A stretch of DNA of 64,000 nt from Parietaria judaica. Taxonomy: Eukaryota; Streptophyta; Magnoliopsida; Rosales; Urticaceae. The notes beneath the pieces are model-generated. The model was not told where the DNA came from, ran no database searches, and worked only from the letters and a program-made list of their open reading frames with translations. Positions 13,000 through 24,064 of this stretch are shown here, one piece after another (positions within the stretch are counted from its first letter, which is position 1; each line of letters starts with the position of its first letter). The translations under genes and the position numbers were made by a program. The stretch is taken from the NCBI GenBank assembly GCA_954871525.1, contig OX940870.1, positions 12,245,501 through 12,309,500 of the forward strand. The letters are read 5' to 3'.

Positions 13000-15900
13000 A
13001 TGTCGAATCCCGGAAAGATCTTCAAGACTCGGTCGCCGAAATCCATAATGACCGAGAGACATTTGGAGGATTTGAAGAAGCATTATGTGGACTCCACTCC
13101 CTGCTATCTCCGTCTTCCTAAATCCGGCGAACTTGCCGATGAACCTTTGGAAGGGTACATCGCTCTTTACGAGCACTTCTTTCGATCGGTGGAATTGCAT
13201 CTTCCACTGCCTCATCTCGTCGTCTGCTTCCTTCACGCGTATAAGATGCCGATCAGTCAGGTTAGCCCTAACGCTCTTCGCCTCCTTATCTGCACCATGG
13301 CGATCGCCCTCGAACAGAAAGTGGTCCTTATCCTGGAGGACTTGATGCGGCTTTTCAAGTGGTCAAAAAACTCGAAGAATCTGGGCCGGTTCTTCCTCTC
13401 CCACGCCATGAGTCCCCATGTCATCACCAACACTCCGAACAACGAGTCCGGGTGGGAGAACAAATACTTCTTTGCGCATCTCGACCGCTTCACCCTCGGG
13501 CCACACTGGGATGCGCTACCTACTGAGTGGGTCGTCGAGAAAGACGTGCCCAGATTCAGGCCCGTCGCGAATAAAGAAGACGACGAGCGCTTCGCTGGGG
13601 TTGTTCGGGCTTTGCTGGACAATCCTCGTCGGAATTAAACGACGGACTTCTTCAGTACCCGTGTCAAGGAGTCGGGACTCTATCAACTCTGCCACATCGT
13701 GGGTAAACCACCCAATACTTTGTGGCCAGTGGGGTTCCGCCTCGAAGAGGTAAAAGATGGCTCTTCGTCCCCTGTTGTTCGGCAATATCCCAAGCCGAAG
13801 AAGAGAACTCAAACGTCAACTCTTGGATCTGCGGAACCACGACAATGTCAAGGCCAAGATCCAGGACAAGGCCAAGATCCAGGAAAAGGAGGTGGGTCCT
13901 CTGGTCCTAAAAGGGATCTATCAAAAGCAGGCTTCTTGGGCGTCGGTCCTCGGACCGGTGCCGATAGGTTCGTTTCCTGTGATAAGCCTCCGCCCCCGAA
14001 GAACAGTTCGGAGAGGCGAACAAAGCATAAGCACGACGCCGGTGCTTCTCGTCCTTCGGAGGTGTCCATTTCCTCTGGGGCGACTCGCCCTCGGGACGCG
14101 CCTCGTTCCTCGGAGAGCCGTCGCGAACCCGAGGCTCAACCTTCTTCGCGGGCACCTCCTCGCGATAAGGTTGTCCTGAAGAGGAAAACCGCTGAAGGGG
14201 CACGCGACGCCCCTCGTCCGAAGAAAAACAAAGTCTCCAACCCACCTAAGGAGACCGACGCAATCCCTCCGGCTTCGGAGACTGTCACCGTTGCTTCTTG
14301 TGACGGAGCCGTTCCTGCCGGGACGACCGCGTCGACCGTTCTTGCTTCAACTCCCCCGATCGAGGCTAGCAAAGCCGTCGACAAGGCTCGGGGGACTCCA
14401 CATCCTTCTCCCTCTTCTCGGGAGCTGTTCCGCTTTGACGACGACTTCATCGATTTGGTGTCGTCACTAGACCTCTCGGCCTCCGAGGTACCATCTCATC
14501 TTTCTTTACTGTCTTTTGTGATGCTTGCAGGTTTTGGGTGTCTAATATACATGTATACATATTTTCTTTGTGATTTCAGACTCCGGCTTGTGCCGATGCG
14601 CCTCCTTGCTCGGAGGTTCCTCCCTTAACACTCCCTGAATCTGTCGTGGAGGGTTCTTCGGTTGCCGTTCCTCCGGTTGATGAGGAGGGTTCATTACCCG
14701 AAGAGGTGCTTGATACCGCCGACGCGCTCCTCGCCTTGGAGCCTGTCGGACAGCCTGGTGCTTCGGAAGAGGGTCTTCTGTCTCCCGAAGAGACTCCGAT
14801 CGAGGGCCATCCCGAAGGAGTGGATGGCCTTCTTCCGGACGTCGCTCTTCTCGATGTCCCTGTCCTTCCCGAAGTGCCTCGACCGGAGGGCTCTTCGGAG
14901 CCAACCGACGACGCCGGGGCTTCTAGGGCTAACATCTCCCCCTCCACCGATATTTCCGGCGGGTCTGCCGAGGCTGCCTTTTCTCCACTACCGAAACTCC
15001 TTCCCAATTCTGGACCAGGAGGCTTTTCTCTCCCCCTTGCGGAGCGTTTCCAATGGTTCCCACTCCGGGTTCCTCGTCGGAAGAGTGGAAGAGATACTCT
15101 CTCCGGGTTCTTCGGGACCTGTTTTGGCCTGAACCTTCTCGGATCAGTACCGGCTTGTCCCTGAGCGACATTAGTGGCTACGGCCAGGCCGCTGCTATGC
15201 TCTTTCAAGCCCTCGCGCGCTTAAACACCGTCATTCTTGAAGAAAACACGAGTGTGGGCGAGAGCGCTCAGGAAATCCGCGACTTCCAAGCAAAACTTGC
15301 CGATACCGAATCGCATCTCGAGGTCTCCGTCCTTGGGGAGCGAAAATATCGGGAGGCGGCCGAGCGGACTTCCGATGAACTGGAGGTTGCGAGGGCAAAA
15401 TTGGCGAAAGAGACTACGCTTCGCCAGGCTCAGGAGAGGGAGCTTGCCGAGTAGAAGGCTAAGGTCGAGGAAGAGGTTGAGGCGCTGAAGGCTGAGCTTG
15501 CCGGGGAGCATAGACGTCATTCCCTGATAGTGCAAAGCTACGAGAAGCATCTCGAAGCGAAAAAGTGGAGGCTGGCCAAAATCAGCGAGGCGGTGGGCGT
15601 TCCTGTCGAGCAAGAGAGCCGACTCGCCTCTCGAGTGGCCTCGTGCATGAAACGCCTCGGGAAAGAACTCGAGGTATCGCAGACGGAGGCGAATTCCGAG
15701 CGCGAGGCACGCCTACGCCTCTTCAAGAGGGCCCAAAGCAAAGCGCAGCGCGCTTCGGCGAGGTATACGGCTTTGGAGGAGTCTACCAATTTCCATCGCC
15801 GCTCCGCCGCGTATGGGGCCAATGCTCGCCTTCTCGAGAAAGTTCCTCCCACGGCGACCATAGAGAGTCTTCTGCCTCGTCTCCCGAAGTATAAAGAGTT

Positions 15901-16640
15901 GGAGGAAGAGAACGAAGCTAAGGCCCGGGAGCTGGATGACAAAGCCCTCCTCGATCCTGATTCTCCTCCGCTCACTCCTTGTGCTCCTCCTCCTGCTTGT
16001 GCCGATTGAGCGTCTCGCTTCGTAGCTGGGGATGCCTCTTCGGCCTCCGATGGCCTTGACGAGTACGGGACCAACGATGGGGTCGTTACTTCTACCAACG
16101 AAGCGGTTACCAACGAAGCGGTAGGGGGGGAGGAAGACTCTTAGGCCTTTTCCTGTAGCTTTCCTATGTATATTTATTTATACCGTCTTCCCTTGTAACT
16201 CATTCGATGGATTTTATTAATGAAGAAGACTTTCTTTCTTTGTTTTAACTTGTCGTTCCTGCGCTTGTCGCTTCTTTTGCGTTCCTTCTATTATTTCCTG
16301 GCTAACCTTCTTCCCTCAGGGTGACGAATTCTTCTACACTTCTTGCCCGCTATTTTACTACGAGGATGTGCTAGCTTGTTTTCTCGTGATTGACAAAGAA
16401 CACCCCGCCATCCTCGAGGAGTTTGTCCAAGACATGATAAGGCGCGCGGCTGCCACGCTTTCCGGAGCTCCGGACGATGAGGTTCTTTCTCTTAGTCCCT
16501 TTTTGGCCTACGTGCTCGAATTTATGATGCTGAGGCCCATAAATTATGCCTCCGTGGAAGATCTTCTTCGGGACGTCCTATCCGAGAATGGGGAGTTCGT
16601 CATAGAGCAGATTGCCGATAGAGTTGTTCGGGAGGATTGA
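13000..16640 (+). pseudogene. antisense gene of the Tat element ('putative gypsy type transposon' family), broken
   Basis: A plus-strand unit, antisense to gag-pol. It starts at ATG 13000 (context GCGAGAATGTCG). Residues 1-210 resemble the N-terminal domain of the plant family PF04195 (helical, with a PLPHLVVCFLHAYKM..SPNALRLL-like stretch). A Pro/Ser/Lys/Arg-rich region follows, then a glutamate-rich coiled coil (about 15200-15930). I infer introns at 14488-14579 (GT..TTTCAG, phase 0) and 16121-16319 (GTAGGG..CCCTCAG, in phase), giving a last exon 16320-16640 that ends in TGA. Without the second intron it would stop at 16142-16144. Breaks are an in-frame TAA at 13636, a frameshift near 15040-15090, TAG at 15452 and TGA at 16007. 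Function is unknown. The family is recurrent in Tat-type elements, in antisense position. Confidence 0.7.
14488..14579 (+). other. probable intron in the antisense gene
   Basis: The 92-bp segment starts GGCCTCCGAG|GTACC and ends TTGTGATTTCAG|ACTCC. It is T-rich in an otherwise GC-rich coding region, and removing it joins two open frames in phase 0. It is inferred from sequence only. Confidence 0.6.
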
Positions 16641-16719
16641 ACTTCCTTTGCTGTATTTCAATTGGTTTGTAAATTACTTTGCGGCTGCCATGTATTGTGT
16701 TTGTAAAGAAATTCTTATT

Positions 16720-16725
16720 AATAAA
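16720..16725 (+). terminator. poly(A) signal of the antisense gene
   Basis: AATAAA lies 80 bp after the last antisense stop (16640), in T-rich DNA with TTGTGTTTGT upstream. This suits a plant 3' end for the plus-strand transcript. Confidence 0.45.
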
Positions 16726-16797
16726 GCCTATGAATTTCTTATGTATGGTATGCTATCGATGAAATATGGGAGTATGTGTACTCCTTTTTTTTTTTTG

Positions 16798-17119
16798 GCG
16801 ATGAGCTTGTCGGTATGCACCGGGCTCTGTCGCGATGAAGTGCTTGGCACTGATTTGCTAGCGATGAGCTTGTCAGTATGCACCGGGCTCTGTCGCGATG
16901 AAGTGCTTGGCACTGATTTGATTTGTTGGCCCATTGGCCGTAGTAATTTTTCTTTTGTATGCTTGGCCCATTTGCCGTAGTAGTTTTTGTATGCTTCGCC
17001 CATTTGCCGTAGTAGTTTTTGTATGCTTGGCCCATTTGCCGTAGTATTTTTTGTGATATTTGGCGATGAGCTTGTCGGTATGCACCGGGCTATGTCGCGA
17101 TGAAGTGCCTGGCACTGAC
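16798..17119. repeat. compound tandem repeats in the gypsy element
   Basis: Two repeat types are interleaved. A ~60-bp unit (GCGATGAGCTTGTCGG..CGCGATGAAGTGCTTGGCACTGA) occurs at 16798-16857, 16861-16920 and 17063-17119. Between the second and third copies, a ~33-bp unit (TTGGCCCATTTGCCGTAGTAG) occurs about four times from 16925 to 17050. They lie between the ends of the antisense gene and of integrase, so they separate two convergent transcription units. Confidence 0.9.
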
Positions 17120-17412
17120 TCCTCTTATGAGTATGTATATTTGTGATATGTATTTATATGGAGAAACGATAGAATACTTTGTCTTAAGAGACGAGCCTCA
17201 TTAAACCCTTCGAGTCCCCCAATGGGTGCGGCTCGCGAGGGAAGAGTACTCCGTATTGAATAAGGCCGGAGCCAATCATGCTAATCCCGAACAAGTAGGG
17301 TCGAGAGTCCCCTTTTAATAAACTTAAATCAAAGTAGTAAACTTAAGAATAGAAACTAAGAAAGGATATTGAACAAATGATAGAGGATAAGAAAAGACGC
17401 CGACGAGGTTCT

Positions 17413-18616
17413 TTATTGGTAGAATTTCTTCAAGTGCTTGACATTCCACCTTCTTATGACTTTGACTCCATCGGTATTCTTGAGCTCGTACACCCCTGGC
17501 TTGACGATGTGGGTTACCGTATACGGGCCTTCCCAGCTCTCTCCCAGCTTTCTTGCGTTAAGCTCGGCTGTGTTCTGGAAAACCTTTCTGAGGACCATTT
17601 CTCCGACTCGGAACCTTCTCGGTCGCACCTTTTTATTGTAGAACTGCGCGATGGTTTTCTGATAATTTGCTATATGAACTCTGGCTTGCTCCCGTCTTTC
17701 GTCGATGTGATCGAGCTGATGAAGCAGGTCCTGGTTGTTGTCCTCTTCGTTGCTTGGTGCCCAGGATCGCCGGAAACTGGGGACTCCTACTTCTGCCGGG
17801 ATTACCGCTTCCACTCCAAATGCTAGAGCAAAAGGAGTTTCTCCGGTGGCTGAGTGTGGCGTTGTCCGATAAGCCCAGAGTACTCCCGGGAGTTCATCTG
17901 CCCATAGGCCTTTCTTCTTGTCGAGCCGCTTCTTGAGGTTGTCGGTGATCGTTCGGTTGATCGCTTCGGCGTTCCCGTTCCCTTGAGGATATCTTGGGGT
18001 CGAAGTGTCCAGCTTTATCTTCCAGCGTGCACAGAAGTCCTTGAACTTCTTCGAGATAAACTGGGATCCGTTGTCTGCGATGATCTCCCTGGGGAGTCCG
18101 AAGCGAGTGATTACATTCTTCCAAACATAACTTTCGACGTCGGAATCCTTGATATTGGCGTAGGATTCGGCTTCGGTCCATTTGGTGAAGAAGTCCGTGA
18201 CTACCAGCATGAACCTCTTCTGCCTTGCTCCGATCGGTATAGGACCGACGATATCCATGGACCACTTCATGAAAGGGTAGGCACCGATACCACTGACAGT
18301 TCTTCGGCAGGGCAGTTGATTGCTGGGGCGTGTCGCTGGAATTTTTTGCACCTCCTAACGTGGTTGATGCAGTCCGCTCGCATTGTTTCCCAGAAGAAGC
18401 CTTGTAGCTTGGATTTTTTCAGTAGGTTGCGTCCGCCCGAGTGGTTACCGCACTCTCCGTTGTGGATTTCTTGCATGACATAGATTGCCTCGTCCTTGCC
18501 TAGACAACGTAGGTAGGGGCCTACGAGGCTTTTGAAGTAGAGCCGTCTGTCTATGATTGTGTACCGGGAGCTCTTAGTCTTTATTTTCCGTGCCTCTTGT
18601 CGATCTTCGGGTAGTT
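17413..18616 (-). pseudogene. gypsy integrase, frameshifted
   Basis: The minus-strand frame at 17413-18351 holds the catalytic core: WSMDIVGP (first Asp), IIADNGSQF (second Asp) and GNAEAINRTI (Glu), then a C-terminal GPY-like region (WEGPYTV) typical of gypsy integrases. The zinc-binding N-terminal part (HNGECGNH..CINHVRRCKKFQ) is in another frame at 18267-18616. The frames switch around 18270-18300. No chromodomain follows the GPY-like region. Integrase would insert the cDNA into the host genome; this copy is disrupted. Confidence 0.9.
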
Positions 18617-18617
18617 T

Positions 18618-19260
18618 TCATTCGAGCAGATATGCTCGGATGGGGGTCCGCCAATCTTCGTCTCCAGTCTCCTCTACTACTACTGGCTCTTCGTCTTCGC
18701 CCTCTTCTTCTTCTATAAGCTGGGTTTCTTCCTCGCCTTCCTCCAAGATGTCGTCATTGTTACGAGTGCTGTCATCCCTGTTGGTTAATCCTTCTTCGCT
18801 TATCTTTAGCTTCTTCTTATCGGGGCCCTCGCCTTTCTTGATGCTAGGTTTCTGCAGCGTCTCTACCGTATTCGACCGGAGTTCTCCTACCTGGGTGGTC
18901 GACCCCAGGCTTGCCAGAGCGTCTGCATGGTTGTTGACTCCTCTGGACACCTGTGTCAAAGTAAAGAAATCGAACTTCTTCTCGAGGGATTTGACGACTC
19001 CAGCGTAGGCCTCCATCCTCGTACTCTCCGCTGACTTGCTTTACGACTAGCTGAGAATCCGAAAAGGCGTTCAAGTTCTTGACCCCGATGGCCAAGGTTG
19101 ATTGCATCCCGACGATGAGCGCCTCGTATTCCGCCTCATTGTTGGTGGAACGGTAGGCGAGGCGGCAAGCCTTCTCGATTATTTCTCCCATCGGAGAGAT
19201 GAGCCGGATTCCGATTCCTGATCCCGTCGAGGCGATGATCCGTCGACGCAGAGTCTCCAG
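18618..19260 (-). pseudogene. second (archaeal-type) RNase H of the Tat polyprotein
   Basis: A CVDGSS start near 19245, then a YRSTNNEAEYEALI motif and SDSQLVVKQ at 18844-19191, followed in another frame by VSRGVNNHADALASLG (18618-19016). These are the D-E-D-D residues of a type-I RNase H like the archaeal form. It sits between the RT-linked RNase H and integrase, the arrangement known from Tat-lineage elements. Frameshifts occur near 19230 and 19022. An in-frame TGA at 18618 separates it from integrase. An acidic Glu/Asp-rich linker lies at about 18660-18740. Confidence 0.8.
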
Positions 19261-20906
19261 GTGCCCGCCTCATCGCTCAGCTCCACGGGCTCCTTGGGCA
19301 GCTCGATGAGGAAATCGGCTAGTACTTGTGACTTCAAGCTCGTCCGCAGCTGGTATTCGATGTCGTATGCTCCCAGCTTTATGTTCCACTTCGTGATTCT
19401 GCCGGATTGATTCGGGCTTTAAATGATGGAGCGAATCAGCCTGTCCGTCATAACGACGATTGTATGGGCTTGGAAATGGAATCGCAGTCTCTCCGACGCG
19501 TCATAGACAGCTAGCGCCAGCTTCTCGATGGTGGGGTATCTCGTTTCGGCGTCGAGGAGCTTCCTGCTGATGTAAGAGACTGGCTTTTGCTCCCCTTTCT
19601 CCTCTCGAACAAGCACCTGGCTTATCGCTTGATCGGACACGGTGATGTACAGATAAAGCGGCTCTCCGGGCTCTGGCTTTGTCATAACGGGAGGCGACGA
19701 GAGATAGGCTTTTAGTGCTTGGAAAGCTTCTTCACATTTGTCGGTCCATTCGAACTTCCTGTTTTTCCTCAGCAGCTCGTAGAATAGGAGAGTTCGATCC
19801 GCTTGTCGTGAGATGAACCGCCTCAGTGCGTTGATCCTTCCTGTCAGCTTCTGGACCTCTCATCCATTTCTCGGCGACGGCATGCTCTGAATGGCTTCGA
19901 CCTGCTCGGGATTGGCCTCGATTCCTCGTCGTGTGACCATCTGACCTAAGAACTTCCCGGATGAGACGCCGAAGGTGCACTTAGTAGGGTTTAGCTTCAT
20001 CTGATGTTTGTTGAGGACGCCGAAGCATTCCTCCAAGTGCTCCACGTGCATCGCCGCTTTTAGGGATTTGACGACCATGTCATCGATGTACACCTCCACG
20101 CTTTTCCCGATCTGCTCGTGGAACATCTTTCTCATCAGTCTCTGGTAGGTCGCCCCGGCGTTTTTCAACCCGAAAGGCATAACCTTATAGCAGTAGGTTC
20201 CTCTTTCGCTGATGAAGGCTGTCTTCTCTTCGTCGTCTGGTTGCATTCGGATCTGATGGTAGCCTGAGTAGGCGTCCATGTAGCTCAGGAGCTCGTACCC
20301 GTAAGTGGCTTCGACAAGGCGATCAATGTGCGGCATTGGAAAACTGTCCTTCGGGCATGCTTTGTTGAGATCCGTGAAGTCGACGCACACTCTCCACTTG
20401 CCGTTCTTCTTTTTTACCACGACGGTGTTGGCTAACCAATGGGGGTATTTCACCTCCCGGATGGTTCCCATAGCGAGCAGCTTATCCACTTCGTCGTTGA
20501 TGATCTTGTTCCGGTCAGAGGCCATCTTTCTTCGTTTCTGAATGACAGGCTTGTGCCCGGGATCTGTGTTGAGCCGGTGGGTGACCACCATCGGATCAAT
20601 TCCTGGCATGACTTCGTGGGACCATGCAAAGCTCCCTCGGTTCCTCTTCAGGAACTCGACCAGCTGAGCCCTGATCTCCGGCTCGAGTCCGGCGCCTATA
20701 CCGACAGTTCGAGCCGGGTCGGAGTCATCGATGCAGACTTGCTCCACTTCTTCGAGCTGTGGGCCTCCTAATCTTTCTTCGGCGGCTTGGTCTTCCATGT
20801 CTTCCGTGCTGAGGATCTTGGGGATGCCCGGGGGTCCCCTTTTTTCCTTTTTCCTGCGCCGCTTCCTCCGGGTCGTCGATGGTGGAGGCGGAGCGGCCGC
20901 GGCTAA
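19261..20906 (-). pseudogene. gypsy reverse transcriptase and RNase H, with stops
   Basis: The minus-strand frame at 19860-20798 carries the RT: WLANTVVVKKKNGKWRVCVD, LLSYMDAYSGYHQI, TAFISERGTYCYKVMPFGLKNA and the active-site YIDDMVV. A TGA at 19860 interrupts it between RT and the connection region, and the same frame continues to the RNase H (residues like KPVSYISRKLLDAETRYP; 19419-19685). A TAA at 19419 ends that part, again with the frame continuing beyond. A TAG at 20910 separates the block from the protease. The stops are all reachable from CGA, CAA or CAG by a single C-to-T change. Confidence 0.92.
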
Positions 20907-20909
20907 TTG

Positions 20910-21440
20910 CTATTGATCGGCTGGCTTGCTGCCGCTGCACTCGGCCTTCTCGACATCCTTGGGCGCGCTCATCGCTCGGTAGTGCATCATGTAGGAGATG
21001 CGATAGGCTTCACTGTTTCCTCGGACTTCGTCGATGGTCCCTTCTATTCGCCCTGTGAATTTGATGCATCGGTGATACGTGGACGGGACGGCCCTCATCG
21101 AGTGAATCCAAGGTCTCCCGAGGATCACATTGAAGTGCGATCGTACGTCCAGTACCATGAACTCAGTCATCCGATGGACGGTTCCAGCGTAGACGGTGAG
21201 ATTCACCGTTCCCAGTGAGAGAGCTACGTCTCCGTTGAAACCTGACACCATGCGCGGACGGCCTCCGATGACTAGGTCTTCGATCTTCATCCGCGTCAAG
21301 AAGTCGTACGTGATGACGTCGACCGAGCTTCCACTGTCTACAAGGACGCGAGCAACGTCGCATCCTCCTATGTTGAGCTCCAAGACTAGAGCGTCGTCGT
21401 GCTCGTCGGCGCATACTTCTTCGTCGACGAACTCTATCGT
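20910..21440 (-). pseudogene. gypsy retropepsin (aspartic protease)
   Basis: The minus-strand frame at 20910-21383 contains VLVDSGSSVDVI (catalytic DSGS) and ILGRPWIHSM (the second conserved protease motif). It would release the mature gag and pol proteins. The frame is shifted by one base from gag at about 21440 and ends at a TAG (20910-20912). Beyond that stop the same frame runs into the RT region. Confidence 0.88.
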
Positions 21441-23310
21441 CGTTTTCGTCGTTTTCGGACTCCTTCCCTCTGCGCTGGTAAGCTTTGATGTTGTTGATGG
21501 AGTCTTCGCAGAGGCGAGATCCTCCCATGATCAAGTTGATCCTTGGTCTTGCGGCTGGTCTCCCGTCGTTCGGGCGTTCCGTCGAGGCTCCTTCGATTGC
21601 AAGGCTCCTTTTTGGTGCCTCTTGGCTTCCTCCCGTGCGCTGAGCGGGAGCCTCCTGCCTGTTTGGCCACGATCGGTTGCCGTTATTCCATGGCTGAGCG
21701 GGCTTTTGGGAGACATTCTGGAATTCCCCTTGTTCGATCTTCCCCTGGATCATCTTTTTCAGGCTGGCGCACGCGTCGGTTGCATGACCGTGGTATTCGT
21801 GGAAGGAGCAGTATTTGCTCATGTCCCTCGGCCACGGCTTCCTCTCGTAACCGCCTCGACCGCCGGAGTAGCCTACTCAGCCTCCGGAGTAGCCCCCTCG
21901 GTCGCCAGAGTAGCCTCCTCGGCCTTCTGAAAAGCTTCCCAGGTTGCCTAGGAAGTTCTCTGGCTGTGAGTTCCCTTGCGGATGTCCCCCTTGCTGATGA
22001 CTCTCACGGTTGTTGAGCGCCTGTTTCTTTCCGTCTACTTGGTAGACTCCGTGCCCAGGGGTTTCCTGGACTCTTCGCTCGTCGGCACCGTCCCTGTTTT
22101 TCCGATCTCGTCGCTCTCCTTCTCTCCTCGTTCTGGACGACGATCCTTCTCGTCCGTCTCTAGCTTCCCTCCTTTCTGGCCTTGCTCGGCCCTCGGCTTC
22201 CTCCTCTAACCTTTTCTTGATCGCCTTGTTCTCCTCCATGTCCATGTAGATCATTGCTTTGTGGAGTGCGTCCTCTATCGAGTTTGGCAGCGAGACGCAC
22301 AACTCGTCGTTGAGTGGGGATTGATAGTACAGACCGTGTTTCAGAGCCTGGACCGAGACGACGTCATCGATCTTCGGGATTTGGAACATGACGTTCTTGA
22401 ATTTCTCCACGTACTGTCGAAGAGGTTCGCTCTTCCCCTGCTTGACATCGAAGAGGTTGGATACCGTCAGCTCCGTTTGTACGTAGATGGATAAGTGTTT
22501 CAAGAAAAGGGCGACTAGCTCGTCGGAGGTGTCGATGGAGCCCGGTGTTAATCTTGCGAACCAGTCACTGGCCCGACCTTGCAAGCTCGCGATGAAGAGC
22601 CTGCAAAGGACGGCTTTCTTCCGGACCTCCTCGCCCCCGATGTGGTCTGTCGCGATTCGGAATGACTTCACGTGTGTGTGGGGGCCCGTATCCCCTTTGT
22701 ACGGTGTGAGTTTGATCTTCGGCAGCTCATCTAGCTCTATCTCCCTAATCCTCGTCGTGAACGGGGTGATTCTGGCTTCTCGCACCATCCTGTCGATTTC
22801 CGGCGCCGAGCTCGTCGCTTGGTGCACTTGCGATGTGACCTGCCCAAGTTTGGCTTCCATCTTTGACGACATCACTGCCATCGCCTTGGCCACCTCTTCG
22901 GCCACTCTTGTCGCCATGTCCATCGTTGGGTTGCCCGGTGTGTGCCCCGGCGTGTTTTCCAGCTGATTTGTTGCGGTCGGCGGCTGGGCTACGTCCGTGT
23001 CGAAGAGGTTCCTGATGAGCGATGGGGATGACATGCCTATCGGTGCGTCCGTCGTCACCGCGCCTCTGCTGGCGCTCCCTCCGGCTCCTCGTGCGGCCGA
23101 TTCCGCTATCTGGTTTGTCGGACGTGGTCTTTCCGCGCGCTCCAGGAGGCTCGCGAGGCGTCTGTTCTCCACGGCTTGCTCCTCTATCCGCCGGGCGGAT
23201 TCCTCGGCTTTATTGGTGACCTCGGTCATCCTCGCGATGGCTTCGGCCAGCTGTTGTTGCATTCGCCGCATGTCCTGCTCCTGAGCAGAGCTGGCTTCCT
23301 CGGCTGACAT
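21440..23310 (-). pseudogene. gypsy gag
   Basis: ATG at 23310 lies about 50 bp from the PBS. The first 477 codons (to 21877) have a Glu/Arg-rich coiled N-terminus and the Retrotrans_gag capsid-like core (about residues 195-340, with LFIASLQGRASDWFARL and LRQYVEKFKNVMF). A basic RERDGR-rich stretch and a GGYSG repeat follow. An in-frame TGA at 21877 interrupts the GGYSG repeat. The same frame then continues with a zinc-knuckle-like KYCSFHEYHGHATDACASLK (about 21770-21822). Gag would package the element's RNA. The stop lies where a GGYSGGR-type repeat unit would put CGA. Confidence 0.88.
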
Positions 23311-23361
23311 CTTCCTTCTTCTCTTCGATTTCCTGGCTGTGCGATAGAAAGAAACAAAGCC

Positions 23362-23380
23362 CCCTCGGTGGGCGCCAAAC
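23362..23380 (-). promoter_or_regulatory. primer binding site of the gypsy element
   Basis: Read on the minus strand, TTTGGCGCCCACCGAGGG follows the 5' LTR after two bases. The TGGCGCC core is typical of plant gypsy PBSs that pair with a tRNA 3' CCA end. I do not assign the tRNA. Confidence 0.75.
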
Positions 23381-24064
23381 TGTAGAGGGCAATTTTTATC
23401 GCCTTGCAGTCACAAAGATAATCGAAATAACACAAATAATTATGAATAATACGAATATCCTTAATTTATTATGATTCCGAGAGGACCCGGTTTCTTCCGT
23501 TTAATAGCTCGGACAATCGAAGGTTACACACTATGGTCCTTGAGAGATCGAGAATACTATGAATAAGCAAACTCAAAGACTCAAGAATAAACTCTCTCTA
23601 ACTCACGATTTATTGGATACTGAATGAAAATACACTGATTCTACATGCATATTTATAGGTTTGAAGGTCTTCTAGATTGTTCCTTGAATCTTGCTAGGGT
23701 TTCCCTCTGTTTCGCTATGATCGTTGTTGACCTTCTTTATTTGCGTTGGATATCCCACGAAATCCTCAACTGAATGAGCTATCATTCCTCCTTTCTCGCG
23801 ATCTCGAATAACTTCTTTCTCTAATTCGATTTGGCTTTTCCCGATGAGTTTCTTTCTCGATGAACTTCTCTTGTCGCGATGAAGTTTTGGGCTGCTCTTA
23901 TTAGATGATGACTTCTTTTGGGCTTTACTCGCTGGGCCCTAATTCTCCTTATCTTCTGATGGGACTGGAATCCTCGAGTGATCTTGCTTCTATTTTATGT
24001 CGTTTGTTTCATAAACGACATCGGATAGTGTTAAGGAGATATTTGACAAAATCTGACCTTAACA
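23381..24064 (-). repeat. 5' LTR of the gypsy element
   Basis: The partner of 11744-12426, ending CCTTAACA on the plus strand. It is followed by CATGA, which matches the bases before the other LTR. Transcription of the element would run from here toward lower coordinates. Confidence 0.95.

Noticed and set aside
13257..14904. Minus-strand ORFs (13257-13622, 13907-14245, 14542-14904 and others)
   Set aside because: They are shadows of the GC-rich antisense gene on the plus strand and have no domain features.
13000..16640. The plus-strand unit as an ordinary host gene captured or flanking the element
   Set aside because: It lies between the integrase and LTR of a structurally complete element, and its N-terminus resembles a family recurrent in Tat-type elements.
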